From the NCBI GenBank assembly GCA_964036275.1, contig OZ038434.1:28319511-28383510 (forward strand): 64,000 nt of DNA, in the 5' to 3' direction. Both the position numbers and the translations under genes were made by a program. Positions 33,492-46,800 of the stretch are shown piece by piece. Below the pieces are notes generated by a model. The model did not search any database and was not told the origin of the DNA. It saw only the letters and a list, made by a program, of their open reading frames with translations. The number at the start of each line of letters is the position of its first letter. The first letter of the stretch is position 1. The DNA is from Litoditis marina. Lineage: Eukaryota > Nematoda > Chromadorea > Rhabditida > Rhabditidae.

Positions 33492-36400
33492 TTATTCTTC
33501 CATGTCGTCGTCACTTGCGTCTTCGTCGCCGGCGTCTTCGTCGCTTTTGTCGCTGTCGTCTTTGTCGCTTTCAGATGAGGAGCTCAGAACGGCACGACGT
33601 GCACGTCTGCGGAAGTTACTTCTGAAAATTGAACATGAAAAACCAAATTAGTGTCTAAAAAACAACTGTTTACGAATAACTCGTACCACCAACATCGATT
33701 TACGACACACACGCTGAGTACTCGTAACTTTGTATGCAGAAAGGACTAATTTATTTGTATAAGCGAGAAGAATGCACGTTTCCCTACTTTTCATATCTAC
33801 TAATACAATTATTATTGATGTGTAGTTTGATAAATTGTCCTGGACTGATCTGCTTCCAAGCCAAAGTAATGAAGATAGTGACTTGTTTCAGATTTTGACC
33901 TCACCCAGTGAAGTAGTCAAAAGAGTCGAGAACGATTCATCATTTTCTTTTACGGAAAACCGGAGCGTCGGTGTTTTTAATGCGAAATCTAACGTTAACA
34001 TCTAGAATCTGACTATTTTTGTCCAATAGTCAGACCTTACTGGAGAACTGGAGTATGATTCCAACAACTAGCAGGATTCTGAGGCAGAACTAGTGTTGAT
34101 ATTGGTGATAAATGAAAAGTATAATGAACGTAAACTTGTCACTCACACAATATCTTTGACAAGTCTTGAGATGTTCGCTTCTGCTTTTTGCGTGACCTTT
34201 CCACGTTGAGCATCTCTGACAGTGGATACAACGAAAGCTGAAAATTAGTAAATGACAGTGGATACAACGAAAGCTGAAAATTAGTAAATTAGTCCAGTTC
34301 TTGGGTGAAACTCCATAAAATTACGGGTTACAATATGTTGCAAACATCACAACTATCTATATCAGCTGATGGTTTCCACACGTGAGTTTTAGTGGATATG
34401 AATTTTGTTTTCAAAGAAAAAATTGTAAAGCAAGGTTTCCGTATTTCAATTAACTTACCAACAATAGCTTTTCCGTCTACATCGATATATCCATTCTTCA
34501 ATTTCCTGATTCTGTACGTGAGCAGAACGTAGTTAGCTTGTATGTAGCACTGAAAAACGGAGTGTGAATATTCTAAACACCACAGCTTGAATATGAGCAT
34601 CATATAAAGATGGTGCCAATGTTCATATTACGTAAATAAATAATAAACGAGTTTTTGTGAGCAAAATGGATAATTTCTTACTGGAAATTAGGCAATTTTT
34701 CTCGATATTTGCAAAAACTGAAGCCTTGTTATAGAGTGGTTTTTCTAATCGGCCCACTTTTTCCCACTTCACATAAGTTTATACTCCTAGTTTATACACA
34801 TTTGACCTTTACTAATCCTGGATATGCAATTTAAATTCGCCTGAACATCATGGCAGACGATTTGGAGCCACCACCGCACGCCAGTAATTTATGGGTATTT
34901 CCATAAACTTCCAGATGTGCGACATATTTGGTATCTGTATGCGAAGAAATCGATTTTGCATCGAAAACAAGCCGATTTCCTCGATATTGGCAAAAAAGAT
35001 TTTTCCGACTTTCCAGTAATCTGATGAACTGTGCTGAAGTGTTAGAACGAGAGAGCGATGTAGATATGAAATACCTTTGTTAGCAGGGTTTCAACAAAGC
35101 AGTTCAAGAACTCCAAAGTCTTCGCTTGGCTGGTTATTCGTCCTTTCCATTGTTCGGCCAGTTCGACGTAGCAGTCATTAATGCTTGTGCCTACAAAAAT
35201 AAGTGAAAGCAGATTTAGGCGAATAACAACTTACAGGCTAGGGATGATCACAGCTCATACGCGGAACACTATTCATATGCCGGTAAAGTCTGACTAAGCG
35301 ATAAAAAGTAGTCCGTTTTCAGATGTGAACACGTGAAAAGTTAGGATTTTTCCAACAAAGTGGACCGATTTTTATTTTTCGGCTAAAAAGTAGTATGTTT
35401 TTCGAACTTTTCTGACTATTTGGACAACCTTGCTGGTGTATGGCACTATTTCAGGAGTGGTATAGTTTTCGGCCCCGAGCGGTTCGACAATTCGGGAAAA
35501 AAAATTATTTCCATTTCGTAATTTTGATAAATTACTAGTTCGAATTGAAATAATCTTTGATTAGATTGCTCGTTTTCGACTATTTACGCTTTTCAAATGG
35601 GTTTTAAGGAGTGGAAAACGGTATTAATGATAAATTTTAAAACAGTTATTGGTACCAAAATGCGCACTGATGTCATGCACCAATAAAATCGCTCGAGCAG
35701 CCAGAAAACATAGGAAAAAAGGCTGCGTTTTTGGCCAAAAATAGAATATCTGTCTATTTTTAGGCGAACGCATTAACTTTAACGGGATAAAGACAAAAAC
35801 GTGGTTAATGACTGATGTAACCAGCTGTTCGTTTTCAATAAGGGATAGTAAACGTAAGACGACTTTTCGTTTAACAAATAAAGGGAGGAACAAGGCAATA
35901 TCGCGTACCTGCGCAGAATCTGTCCCTTTTCAGCACAAATGCATTCCTAGCTGCTTCATATGCGCCGAATCCTATAGCTGCTTCGGCTCTTTCTACGGAA
36001 TCGGGTGAGCTGAGAGTGCTTTTCAGCCCATCAAACGACTGTTGGAGCTTCACTACGGATTGAGCGAGAGAATTGGCCTGAGAGGTGAGAAGTATAAAAA
36101 TACATGGCAAGAGGATGTAGTTATTTCGCGAGTAGAATAATGAATGAGGGAATGCTGGTAGCTTTACGTGAAAAATCAGCAAACATCCTCACCCACCACA
36201 CCGGTGAGGTGTGGTGTGGCTATACTACAAAATGGTACTCAGTTATTTGTTTTAATTAAAGATTGGAGAAAATAACACGCCGCGTAATAATTATACGAAA
36301 TAGAGCCAATTCTAATGGGATATTAGTAGATATCAGTGATTGCCCTAAAATAGGCACGGTTTTAGATTGTTATTGGCGATAAAGGCAAGTTCACAAAAAT

Positions 36401-39400
36401 ACGGACATTCCAGATATTGGAATCAAATGCACACCATTTTGACTACTTCTACAGAATATTAGAACGGATAAAAACATAAACAGAAATTTGTGCCCTTCTT
36501 CTCGAGAAACAAACTAGGTGGGGTATGGAAGATAAAACAAATTGGATAAATGAGGTTTGTAAATGTCTAATTAGCGTAGAAGGACTTACCAATATAGCCA
36601 GAGTTAGGCTTTCACAGCTGGCCTTGTACATGTTCACGTCACCATCTTCTTTGTACTTGATGGCAGCGTTGCGAAGTGGAATTAGAGCAGCGACGCCAAA
36701 GTTGGTGTTGGTTACAAAATCCTGAAAATAAGATTTTTCTGCTCGTATTCCAGTCATACACCAGCCGGGTTTTAGAAGCGGCACCCTTCCCCTCTTTTCA
36801 ATAATAAAACGGTGTGCTCGATCGAGATCGCAAGCAAACACCAGCAAAGTTGTCAGGATAGTCAGAAACATTTGAAAAACGGACTACTTTTTAGCCGAAA
36901 TGATACAAATCGGCCTACTTTTGATGAAATATCGCAAATGTTCAAGTGTTCACATCTGAAAATGGATTAATTTTCGTCGCTTAGTCAAATTTTACTGGTG
37001 TATAATCGCGAGGTATTTAAATTTCCAAAATTTTTGACCCGATTTTCTGAGAAAAAATCTTCTTTTGGGGTAAAAAGTAGGCTGGTGCCCAGTTGAGCTG
37101 TAATGCGATGAATTCTCACTCCTATTGAAATAGAATGCAAAACATGTGCACCTGTAAAATAGCAGGATTCGCGAACTCCGGTGTGTTGACCACATAATGA
37201 CCCAGACGTTCGTCTGGGTGGAAGAGGTCATGGGGGGCGGCATTCCAGTTGTCACTAAAGACAGTATTGGTGTGATATTGTCAAAACAATGATATGAAAT
37301 GATATTCAAAACGTACAACTATGTAGTATATGAAAGTGGATGATGAAGTACTATCGTTTATTTAATCAAGTCAGAGATGATGGAACATACTTACATTAAA
37401 AGACAAAATTCAGAGATGTGCCTATCTATTAATGTAACGGAATACGGGGGAGGGGGAACTAGAAAACCCAAAGTTCGTGAGTGGAATCCTACCTTGTACT
37501 GCTCGAAGCACCGTTGGAGGACGTGGGCGCTTGCGAAGTAGGGCTGCCCGCTGCCTGGGAAGCAGACCGACTGCTGGAAATCATAAAATACATCATGCTT
37601 GCCGGTTCTACTATCTAGCGCTGATTGTGATACTAGAAAATAACCAGTAAGGTTCGACTTATACGGCAAAATCGACAAGATTTCTCGGTTTGTAAAAATA
37701 GCCCGTTTTCCATATGACGCAGAAGTTTTGTCTCATGTGAACGCAAGTCAAGCATATTTCACTGCGTGCAACACAGCTTGTTTTGAAAATCACTTTCTGG
37801 AACGTGAAACATACCTGCGAGAATCCAGGAGCACATCTTTATTTGACTTCTTTCTCGGAATAGCTTTGAACTTGATCTTCTTGATCGTTGTAGTTTGACC
37901 GTTTCTGGAACTATTTGTTTAGTGGTAGCTCGATTGATTAGCACCATGCCGTGATACTGTCATGGCTGAAAACATTTCGCTGTCACAAACCGACACTTAA
38001 GGTGCATTATAAACCTATTGTTGGAAAATCCGTTAACCAATAAGACGTGGCAGTGAATTCTTCCTTTCAACAAAAATAGACACGTTTTTTCCCAATTCGA
38101 CCAAGACAAAGTTTGACAATATCATAAGTATATGAGAGAACGTTGACGGGCATTCGGCCAACTTGTTCATGCGTTGCTATGCTACGAATTTCCTTTCTCC
38201 AGTTATTAAAACAAGGGCGAATAGAGCGGTGCAGTTCTAACCACAATTTAATATTTTCCTTACTTAGGAGTTTTGGAATTGGTTCCCCCCTTCGGGCGAC
38301 CCTTGGCGGAAGCTCCAGCCTTCTTACGGACCACCTGTTTGACATCGAGGTTGGCGGTGGTAGGCTCTGCCGACTGGACATTTCCTTCACCTCTTTCAGT
38401 CTCTGCCGCACATTCCGCATGGCTTAACAGCTGTACTTGTAAAAAAAGTAGGGGCCACAAGTCAATTTGATACGAAATAAGAATAGAAACGAATCGCTTT
38501 GTTTTTACTCTTTAACGAAATTTGATACGAAATTTTATTTCTCTCTGAATCGCTTTGAACTTGATTTTCTTAATCGTAGTAGTTTGACCGTTCCTGGAAC
38601 TGTTTGTTTAGTGGTAGCCAAAGGCCAGTAAGGTCTCACTAAGCGACAAAAGTAGTCCGTTTTAGATGTGAACACGTGAACAATTATGATTTTTCTATCA
38701 TAATTAGACCAATTTTCTTAGTTTCGGTGAAAAAGTAGTCCGTTTTCGAATTTTTCTGACTATTCGGACAACTTTACTGGTGTATGGTGGTAGCTCGATT
38801 GATTTCCATGATACTTTCATGGCTGAAAACATTTTGCTGACAGAAATCGAAACCAATCTAAGGTGGAATGTAAACCTATTTTCGGAAAACCCGCTAACTA
38901 ATAAAACGTGGCAGTGAACTCGGCTTCAACAAAAATACACACGTTTTTTCCCAGTTTATGCAAGACAAAGTTTTTCGTAGTTGTCCAACAGTCGAACTGT
39001 AAAGACAACCTCGAAAGTAAATGAGGGAACGCTAACGAGTGTTCGGTCAACTTGCCCATGCGTTGCTACAAACTTCGGTTTTCCATTTATTAAAAAAGGC
39101 GCAATGAGAAGGGTTCAGTTTTTTAAAGACAAATCAATATTTTACTCACTTAGGAGTTGTCGAGTTGGTTCCTTTCTTCGGGCGACCTTTCGCGGGAGCT
39201 CCAGCATTCGTGCGGACAACCGGCTTGACATCCACGAAAAGAGTAGTGATAGGCTCTGCCGGTTGGGCATTTCCTTCACCTCTCTCACTCTCTGCTCCAC
39301 ATTCCGCGTGGCTAAACAACTGTACTTTTAAAAAAGTAGGGGCCCCAGTTACAGATTAGTCAATTTGATACGGAATAAGAGTGAAAACCTGAAAACTACC

Positions 39401-39805
39401 TGTAAGCATGTAATTTCTCAGAAGGAGCGGCATATGAAAGCCCAAGTTTCCCTATAGAAATTCAATTCTTCAAAAATTACAATTCACTTATCTGAGCCAA
39501 CTAAAGCGCATTTTAATGTTGAACCGTAACAAATACGCTATACGCACAAACTTTTTATTTTTTAAAAGAAAAGGACGTACCAGCGGGTTAGCTGATCCAC
39601 CCGGCGGGAAAAATTACGGTGGTAAAATAACACTGGCGGATATGTTGAACTTTCCATTCAATCATTTGATTACGCGACTATATTCTAATAGTGTATAACA
39701 CGCATTTCCAAGAGGTTTAACATACCTATGTTGTTGATCTACTGCGTGGTTGGAACCATCGCCAAACCACAACCCGTCATTGACATAGGTGTTGTAGCTG
39801 GGCAT
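33492..39805 (-). CDS. Uncharacterised gene with duplicated exon and acidic tail, about 467 aa
   Basis: Twelve exons join in frame: 39805-39726, 39311-39150, 38422-38264, 37904-37815, 37573-37493, 37254-37152, 36721-36590, 36077-35909, 35190-35075, 34549-34459, 34237-34147 and 33621-33492. The ATG lies five bases after TTTTTTCAG, a trans-splice-type start. The two HAEC exons each end in an AT-hook-like KGRPK. Then come a Lys-rich part (TIKKIKFKAIPRKKSNKD), a Ser-rich linker and a folded-looking core (NTPEFANPAILQDF, CYIQANYVLLTYRIRKLKNG, DAQRGKVTQKAEANISRLVK). The end is basic then acidic: RRRARRAVLSSSSESDKD and a run of Asp/Glu. This suggests a nuclear, DNA- or chromatin-associated protein; the family is unknown to me. 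An exon upstream near 40.33 kb is possible but not needed. Confidence 0.8.
34217..34288. repeat. 36-bp tandem duplication spanning a 3' splice site
   Basis: Copies 34217-34252 and 34253-34288 are identical and include CGAAAGCTGAAAAT, which on the minus strand is ATTTTCAG followed by the first codons of an exon. Using the upstream acceptor would reach a TAA in the duplicated part; the downstream one keeps frame. Confidence 0.85.
35274..35442. mobile_element. hAT-like MITE family B, copy 2
   Basis: Starts CATATGCCGGTAAAGTCTGA and ends TTGCTGGTGTATG. Flanks are ACACTATT (35266-35273) and GCACTATT (35443-35450), an 8-bp duplication with one mismatch. Intronic. Confidence 0.85.
36835..37004. mobile_element. 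hAT-like MITE family B, copy 3
   Basis: In inverted orientation, from CAAACACCAGCAAAGTTGTC to TTTTACTGGTGTATA. Flanks ATCGCAAG (36827-36834) and ATCGCGAG (37005-37012) differ at one base. Intronic. Confidence 0.85.
37815..39311 (-). repeat. Tandem duplication of a two-exon block in the 33.5-39.8 kb gene
   Basis: The exon at 38422-38264 and that at 39311-39150 are paralogous (HAECAAETERGEGN and HAECGAESERGEGN). The next exon, NGQTTTIKKIKFKA, is also doubled. Its proximal copy (37904-37815) keeps a donor. The copy near 38600-38540 has lost it and runs to a stop. Flanking intron words such as GTTTAGTGGTAGC are shared, so about 700-900 bp was duplicated. Confidence 0.85.
38619..38786. mobile_element. 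hAT-like MITE family B, copy 4
   Basis: Runs from CAAAGGCCAGTAAGGTCTCA to TTTACTGGTGTATG, flanked by an exact 8-bp duplication, GTGGTAGC (38611-38618 and 38787-38794). The sister half of the tandem duplication keeps the empty site (TAGTGGTAGCTCGATTG near 37920). Confidence 0.92.
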
Positions 39806-40805
39806 CTGGTCTGAAAAAATGAAACTCATTTTCTCATTTGGGGACAACTCGTCCCCGGCACAAACTGCTGAAATCAGCTTGAAACTTACAAAATTAAGTA
39901 TCGACTAGGTTATATTATATACGAAAGATTGCAGACAATCTCAGAGATGCGAAACAGTTGAAAATAACAGAGACAAATCATTACTATGCTAGAATTATCA
40001 TAATTTTTGGAAATTCATAGTTTTCTCTCGAATACCCGACGACTAAATCGAAATTTGATTGTATTTATAGTTGATTTGTATTCAATAATAAGCAGGAAAC
40101 TTTACTAATAGTAATTTCACTTTACGAGTTGTCGCACACGCGACGCATAGGGACGAGTTGACGCGCAATCCATCACAGCACGTTCGAGAATACCTATCGG
40201 AGCGTACCTTGCGACAGATCAAAAGTAAAGCACCGCTGGAGCTGTGAGTGACGTTCGCCAGCAAATTAGATAATATTGATAAAACAGTTTTGTGGCTACC
40301 ATTTAACAAACAATGGAATAGGATTTGGACATCCGATCGAACAACCAGTCCTGCTGGGTGTACTTGCTGGTAAGCAGAAAAATATGTAAATGAGCTTAAT
40401 TCATTGTCAACAGCGAAGATCGGGACTAGAAAACATTTGTGGGTTGAGTGCTCTGACTACGTTATATCGCCACAGAACTCACACTCTTCATTCCTGTTAC
40501 CGGGCGCTACGTTTGCTCGTGAAAGGTCACAGAAAACAGCATCTTTTGTATCCATACCTAAAAAGTGTTGCAAGTTTAAATCAAAAGTTAAAATTCCAAA
40601 AAGGGAAAAATGGGAAATTTTTGAATTTTTGAATCCAGGCTCGTGCGAAGCGGCGCGAGCGTGCCAGGTCCTGACACGAACTTAGCAATGGAGCATGAAT
40701 GGCGGTTAATTTAGCTATAGCGAAATTTGAACCAAACGGAATGCGGTGATGAACAACAACAATAAAGCTGCAAGCCAACAAAATCAAGTATAATAATGTC
40801 GAATA

Positions 40806-40811
40806 TTTATT
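40806..40811 (-). terminator. Poly(A) signal of the transposase-like gene
   Basis: The minus strand reads TGA, one base, then AATAAA, so the signal begins almost at the stop codon. Confidence 0.6.
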
Positions 40812-40812
40812 A

Positions 40813-43800
40813 TCACTCTGGGTGATTAGCATGTCGCTCACATATGGAGTACGTAACATTGTATGGAGGGATACTGACAAGTGAAACGGACCCTAACAAA
40901 CAATTGGCTGATAGGACAACAGGGTTGCCTACTGCAGTCTTGTCGACAATATGCCAAAATGTGTTATATCTTTCGATAAAATGAACAAGCCTCAGGTGCT
41001 TATGAGCACCTAACAATCGCAACTTTCTCTTCAAAGCCGAGAAGGGGCTGATAGTCACAAACGATTCAATCACTACAAAGACCTGGTATCCGTCCGTGCC
41101 GAACAAAATTACCCGGGCAGGATTTACGACATGAAGCAGTTTGACTGTGCAATAGTCCTGTTGGGTGGTCAGATTTCTTTTCACGTATGCAGGAGCGGAA
41201 AATTGCACATTCCTGTGTTGTGCGCGGGAACTGGAAATAACTTATTGTGTTCGGTCATTGTGCACCAGGCGCGCTCAACTTTGAAGAGCACGCGCAATTG
41301 ATTGGCGACTTTACCACACAAAGTAGCGCTCGTTTTCTGTGAGAAAGGCGCCAAAATTCATGATTTCGCCACAAAAGTAAGTCAGTACCCGTTTGGGTAA
41401 AAGGACAGTTTCTATTTAAATATTACTATAACGACAATTTTTTCGGGGTCTTAACCAACTGCAGTTTTCATAAACGAATTTATTTTACTAGTTCACGAAA
41501 TGGTTGCAGGCAACTTTATTGTGATTTTTCGTGTTGGTTTAACTGAGCGAGGGTTGATTCAGTGGTTGATCCGAAAATTTAAATGACTACTTACTAAAAC
41601 TGTGTGCATCCCTGAGCTCGAAGAAGTTGAAATTCTACGGCCGGACCTGGCTGAACTTCATCAGTCGAGGAAAGAGTCACGCCACGAAGTTGGAAGCCGT
41701 TTTTCATCGAAGACTCTTCTGTAATACAGTAGTTTTCGTTTGAACGGATCTGGCGCTTTCCAAACAGACCTCAATGAAGCTGGCCCAAAAGCCACAAAAC
41801 GGGCTGCATTTTTGCCAATAAAAACATAAACAGCTGGTCTATTTAGAATTGAGTCGAAACGTGATACACTGACAAGTGAACTCAGTTCAAACGCGCTTTC
41901 TATAAGATAAGAGCACTCACTTTTCCCCCTAACGAGAGCCGTAACTTCAGAAAGTCCGACCACGCCATTCCTGGTCCTGATAGTCAACTCCTCGATTAAT
42001 GACAGTGTGCGAAGGTGTCTAAATCACAAGGTTTGCTTCAGTGAAAAGACATCGTAACCATAATGCACACTACAAGAGGGTTTTCAAGTGAATAGGGGCT
42101 CATTTATAATATAGTTAGTGCAAAAACGATTGCGTTCGTTGCATCACGTTGTGGTGGTAAGGTGTGAGAAACATTGAGGGCACACTTACAAAAAGAGTAA
42201 AATGAACAGCAAAACCCACGCCTGTGTAGCAACGTCCGTCGGACTTCTGGTGTTTCCCTGGACTACGCCTCTTTTCATCAGACGGTAGTCCGACTCAAAA
42301 GCAGACGTGCTGTGTTCGGACGGCACACCGACGAACAAGCAATCTTCGGCCCCGTGCTCGAATAACCACTGTAAACATGGAGTTTCTGTCTAGGTAAAAA
42401 AAAAACATTCAACATCGGAGGAACCAACACCCGTTTTGAACTCTCATGAGAACCCAGTGTATGAAAACTCACATGTTTTTTATGGGAACAAAATCCTTCG
42501 CCAAAACTTTCGTCGAAGAGTTCGCTCACAATCGTTCTCCATTTGGCCAACATTTTGCAACTTCGACTGGTGAGCTGAAAACACATATTTTGAATGTGAT
42601 CGAAAAAAATTGCAATCAACTTAAAACGCTGCCGACATCTGTGCCACATTTCCGTCAGGCTGTGGTGGGTCCCTACTTTTACACCAATATCGACAAAACT
42701 TGTCTATCTTTCATGGGAGATGGAGTTCTCTTCTGAATTTAAAACGGAGGCTAGCGACCGACCCGCACGCAAAATTTGACAATTCTATAAACTTGTCCAC
42801 ATTTCAATCAAACATTTCCACCTCTATGTGAATGTCGTCGGAGCTGTGTTAGACCCTACTAGTTGCAAATGGTAGAAAATAGATCTGTCTTACCTCGTTC
42901 GACACCTCGTACTTATGAATAAATACCACAGCAAGGACTACAGTAGCTTGTAACGTGCCGGGATGAAGCAGTAAACTAGTTGTAATGGGAAACAGTGTGG
43001 TCGCGATCTATAATTAAGTTATGTTAATGAACAGTAATTCAGGATAATTAGAAATAAGCTTACGTGACAGCGCCTGTCAAAGTCAAAACCAGTACTGAGA
43101 GACGGGCAGACGGGTGAAAGCTGGAGAAAAAAGTATAATATAGTTCGCATAGGACACAGAACTAACCTTGAGCCGTTCGGAGCCCCCCAATCTCTTAGCA
43201 TCCTTGGCATTCTTCAAAGGAGCCCTTACATAGGTTGGAAGTTCTGCTGATAGAATGGCTTCCTCCAGTGTTCTCAAATCTGGACGACCAACTTTCAGCT
43301 GACTTTTACCGCCGACGAAAAACGATTCTAAATGAATGTGTTATTTTCGATAGCCTTTTCTACTCAGCCAACTGCTGCTATCGATTTTGCTCACAAAATC
43401 ACACTCACGCTACAAATTCACCTGATTACTTAGAATGTAAAAAGTAAAACAAAGGAAAATACCACAACGTAAACGGAGGAACTATTATTATTTTTCTTCA
43501 TAGTTATAGAACAAGAAGTTTTACAAGGTGTTGGGAACAAACTGAGTCCCTAACGGCATGAGAGCATAACTCTCTCATCCTCGGATTGAGGGGAGATTTT
43601 TAGAAAAACCGTTAAGTTTTCGCACCACCTTATGAAGCGCATATGGAATACCTTTGATAAACTCATTCAGAACCCCTTCCGACAGATTATGCAAATCATC
43701 CACTAGCAAATCACACATTTCGACAGCTTTCGAAAAATGCGACTCTCCTGAAAACAGTCTATGAGGCATTTTAATGCGGCTGGCTTGATTATTTGCTACA

Positions 43801-46800
43801 CGACTGAGACCAAAACGATGGAGACCAAATGACCAAAGAGACCGAAAACTAAACACGATGGAGACCAAAACGATGAATTAGACTCCAATCAAGAGATCAT
43901 TTATTTTCGTCGTTCATATCGTTACGTGAAAAACTCACCTTTAATTCCATACTGCCGAGCAACGGCATCTCTACGGCAATCCGCCACCGTCCTCCTCCGA
44001 TACTTTCCAAACGGCCACGTCATTTTCTTATGAGGTCTGCTATAAACTCCCGGGTGGTAACATCTCCCACAACCATGATACCCTTGTGAACCAGCAGTTC
44101 GATAGATCTTGGCAATCGCCTGTAAAACACTATAAAGCTTGCTCAACCAGGTATCTTTGCGACTATGAATTAAAGAAATGGACAAAGGACAAATAGACAA
44201 TAGAATAAACAAATACACAAAGGAATGCATGACCGAGCAAGATGTCGCAGAGACACTGCTCCGTAATGTGATTTTATCTGTTGGCGATGGATAAAAAGAG
44301 GTAAAATTATTCTATTTGAAGAAAAAATGTGCTAACCGCATGGTCCATCACACCTCCGAGCATTTTAATTCGCACGTAATAGGTGTGTCCGTTGTGGATG
44401 AAAGGCAGCGGGCTGTTCACGGTTTTCTCGAGGAGTTGTACCAGACCTGAACAAAATCCATGAATACATAAATAAATAGAAAACTGTTGCAGCAAACAAA
44501 TTACAGGTGCGATACCCCAGGTTGCTGACCTCGCACTCTCCTTGAACTGGGCTAGCTGAACCCGGGGCCATTCAGAAGTTTCTGCAGTTAACGCAACATG
44601 CAAGAGAGAGGACGTTCACGTTTTTCTAGAACAAAATGTTGACGAATTTAATTCGCAAACTAGCATCAGCTGGCATAGAAAACAAGCTTCAGACAGTTAG
44701 AAATGTGGATGAAGTAGACCTACAACATACCGTCAATCGTCAATCGAAACTCTTCTGGAGTTGGACTTCTCCCGGATGAAATGCTGGACAGCAGGATGGT
44801 GTTACTTTTCTTCTGCCTTTTCTCTATCGGCAAATCGGCAATTTTACAAGATTGAATCCAGGAAGAGCCTCTGAAATGCAAACATAAGTTGCACTCTAGA
44901 ATAATAAATTTATGAAAACGTCCAATCACGTGAGCTTGAAAACTCCTCATCGGACTCCCGAAAATGTGCAGCCGACCAGGCGGCAGTAAATACAATTGAA
45001 ACAAATGTGCTATGATTGCGAACATTCATTGGGGGAAAACAGCAACACATCTATTCGGTCTGTTCAGGATTCATATGAGCTAATCAAAAGGGGGTGGAAC
45101 ACGCTCCACACAAACACCTTTCACGAAAATGGCGACAAAGAGTACCCTGATCACCATCCACAAAAAAACAAACAACCGGCCGACTTACTTTTGGTTTCCG
45201 TTGAATGTAAATCCATCCGAGGACAGAATCAACTGCACATTGATAATGGAATCTCGGAATTCTTGACTGGTTTCAACTCCATCTCGGAATTTCTTAAAGT
45301 CGCGACAGTCTCTTCTCTTGGAAGTATGTCGGTGGCGACACACTTCAGTATGGAAATCTAGAATTTCCTGGAATATGAATGAGACAAGTGACTTCACTAA
45401 CACGAAACTGGATAGAAAACATAGGTACCAAACCATTTGACCGAAATAAATCTGGGTTGCTAGTAGAGAGTTGTGATGGAAACCGCATTTAAATTTCGGT
45501 CAATTCGCGGTGAATATAGTAACTTGCGAGAAAGGCTCGGCCTTGAGATAAGGTTACCAAGCACTGAGATAGATGATAAGAATGCTCTTCACATCGCGAA
45601 TGAGTGGTCTAGCTGCAAACGAAGAAATTCACCCAGGAACCAGCCCCTCTCGTTTGCCGCGAAATAAAAGAGGACGAGTCCTCATTAAGTCACTATTCGG
45701 ATAATTAGTCTAGTCCCATGCTAAATATCGAATGTTTCCAAACCAAAAAAAAAATCAAAAAAGGGTTAATTTGTCTCGTATAGCGTATAGGCACACCTTA
45801 CTAGCGTATGACAGTAGATAAACATTATCGGACAAACGAACATACCTGAAAATGAGTCTCTAGCAACGACTTGATCTGGACCTCCGGACTGGCGCGACAA
45901 AGTACCACTCTGTTCCATTCTAATGCCCTCGTTGGATTTTTCCTGTAAAGCAATGCCTATATTCCAATAACAACAGATCAATAAAACAACAGCAGAATCG
46001 AGCAGACAAGCACTGAAATAAACCCGTTCCTACAACACGAAATACCCTAGATGAGAGCAATACTTATTTTTCATAGAACTGGTTTGTGAGGCAGCTGGTT
46101 ATGATCAGTACTCCGTGAACACACTTTGGTATGATGTTTGCTAGATCATTGTAACATATGCTACTATGGTTGCACACTGACAAAAGTACAATTACTCACC
46201 CTCGAAGTCTGCAGCCAGGCTGGGTACAGAAAGAATTTTTCGTCCGAAGGGAATGATTGCACGACGAACACAGTATTTTCCGGCTGAAGTCGTAGTCTAT
46301 TTGCATTTGCTCATAGATATCACGAATAGTAGCTCTATTTAATACCATCTGGCCTTGATTTTGCAGTGAGGTCCACTCACAAATCTCGTCAAGTTGAGAT
46401 TCGCTCCAACGGTGAGCCACGGCTCGAGCCAATAATATTAGTTGTAGATCAGACAGTGTTTCCAGGGGAGTTACACGCGGTTGGCCTTGTCCTAATCGCA
46501 AGTATTGATTGGGCGGCCCTCCAGGCGGTCCAGGAGGACCTCCGGCGGGTCCAGGAGGACCTCCGGCGGGTCCAGGAGGACCTCCAGGCGGTCCAGGAGG
46601 ACCTCCGGCGGGTCCAGGAGGACCTCCAGGCGGTCCAGGAGGACCTCCGGCGGGTCCAGGAGGACCTCCAGGCGGTCCAGGAGGACCTCCGGCGGGTCCA
46701 GGAGGACCTCCAGGCGGTCCAGGAGGACCTCCGGCGGGTCCAGGAGGACCTCCGGCGGGTCCAGGAGGACCTCCGGCGGGTCCAGGAGGACCTCCGGCGG

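Noticed and set aside
36449..36871. 140-codon minus-strand frame
   Set aside because: It runs through a real exon (36721-36590) in another frame and into MITE B.
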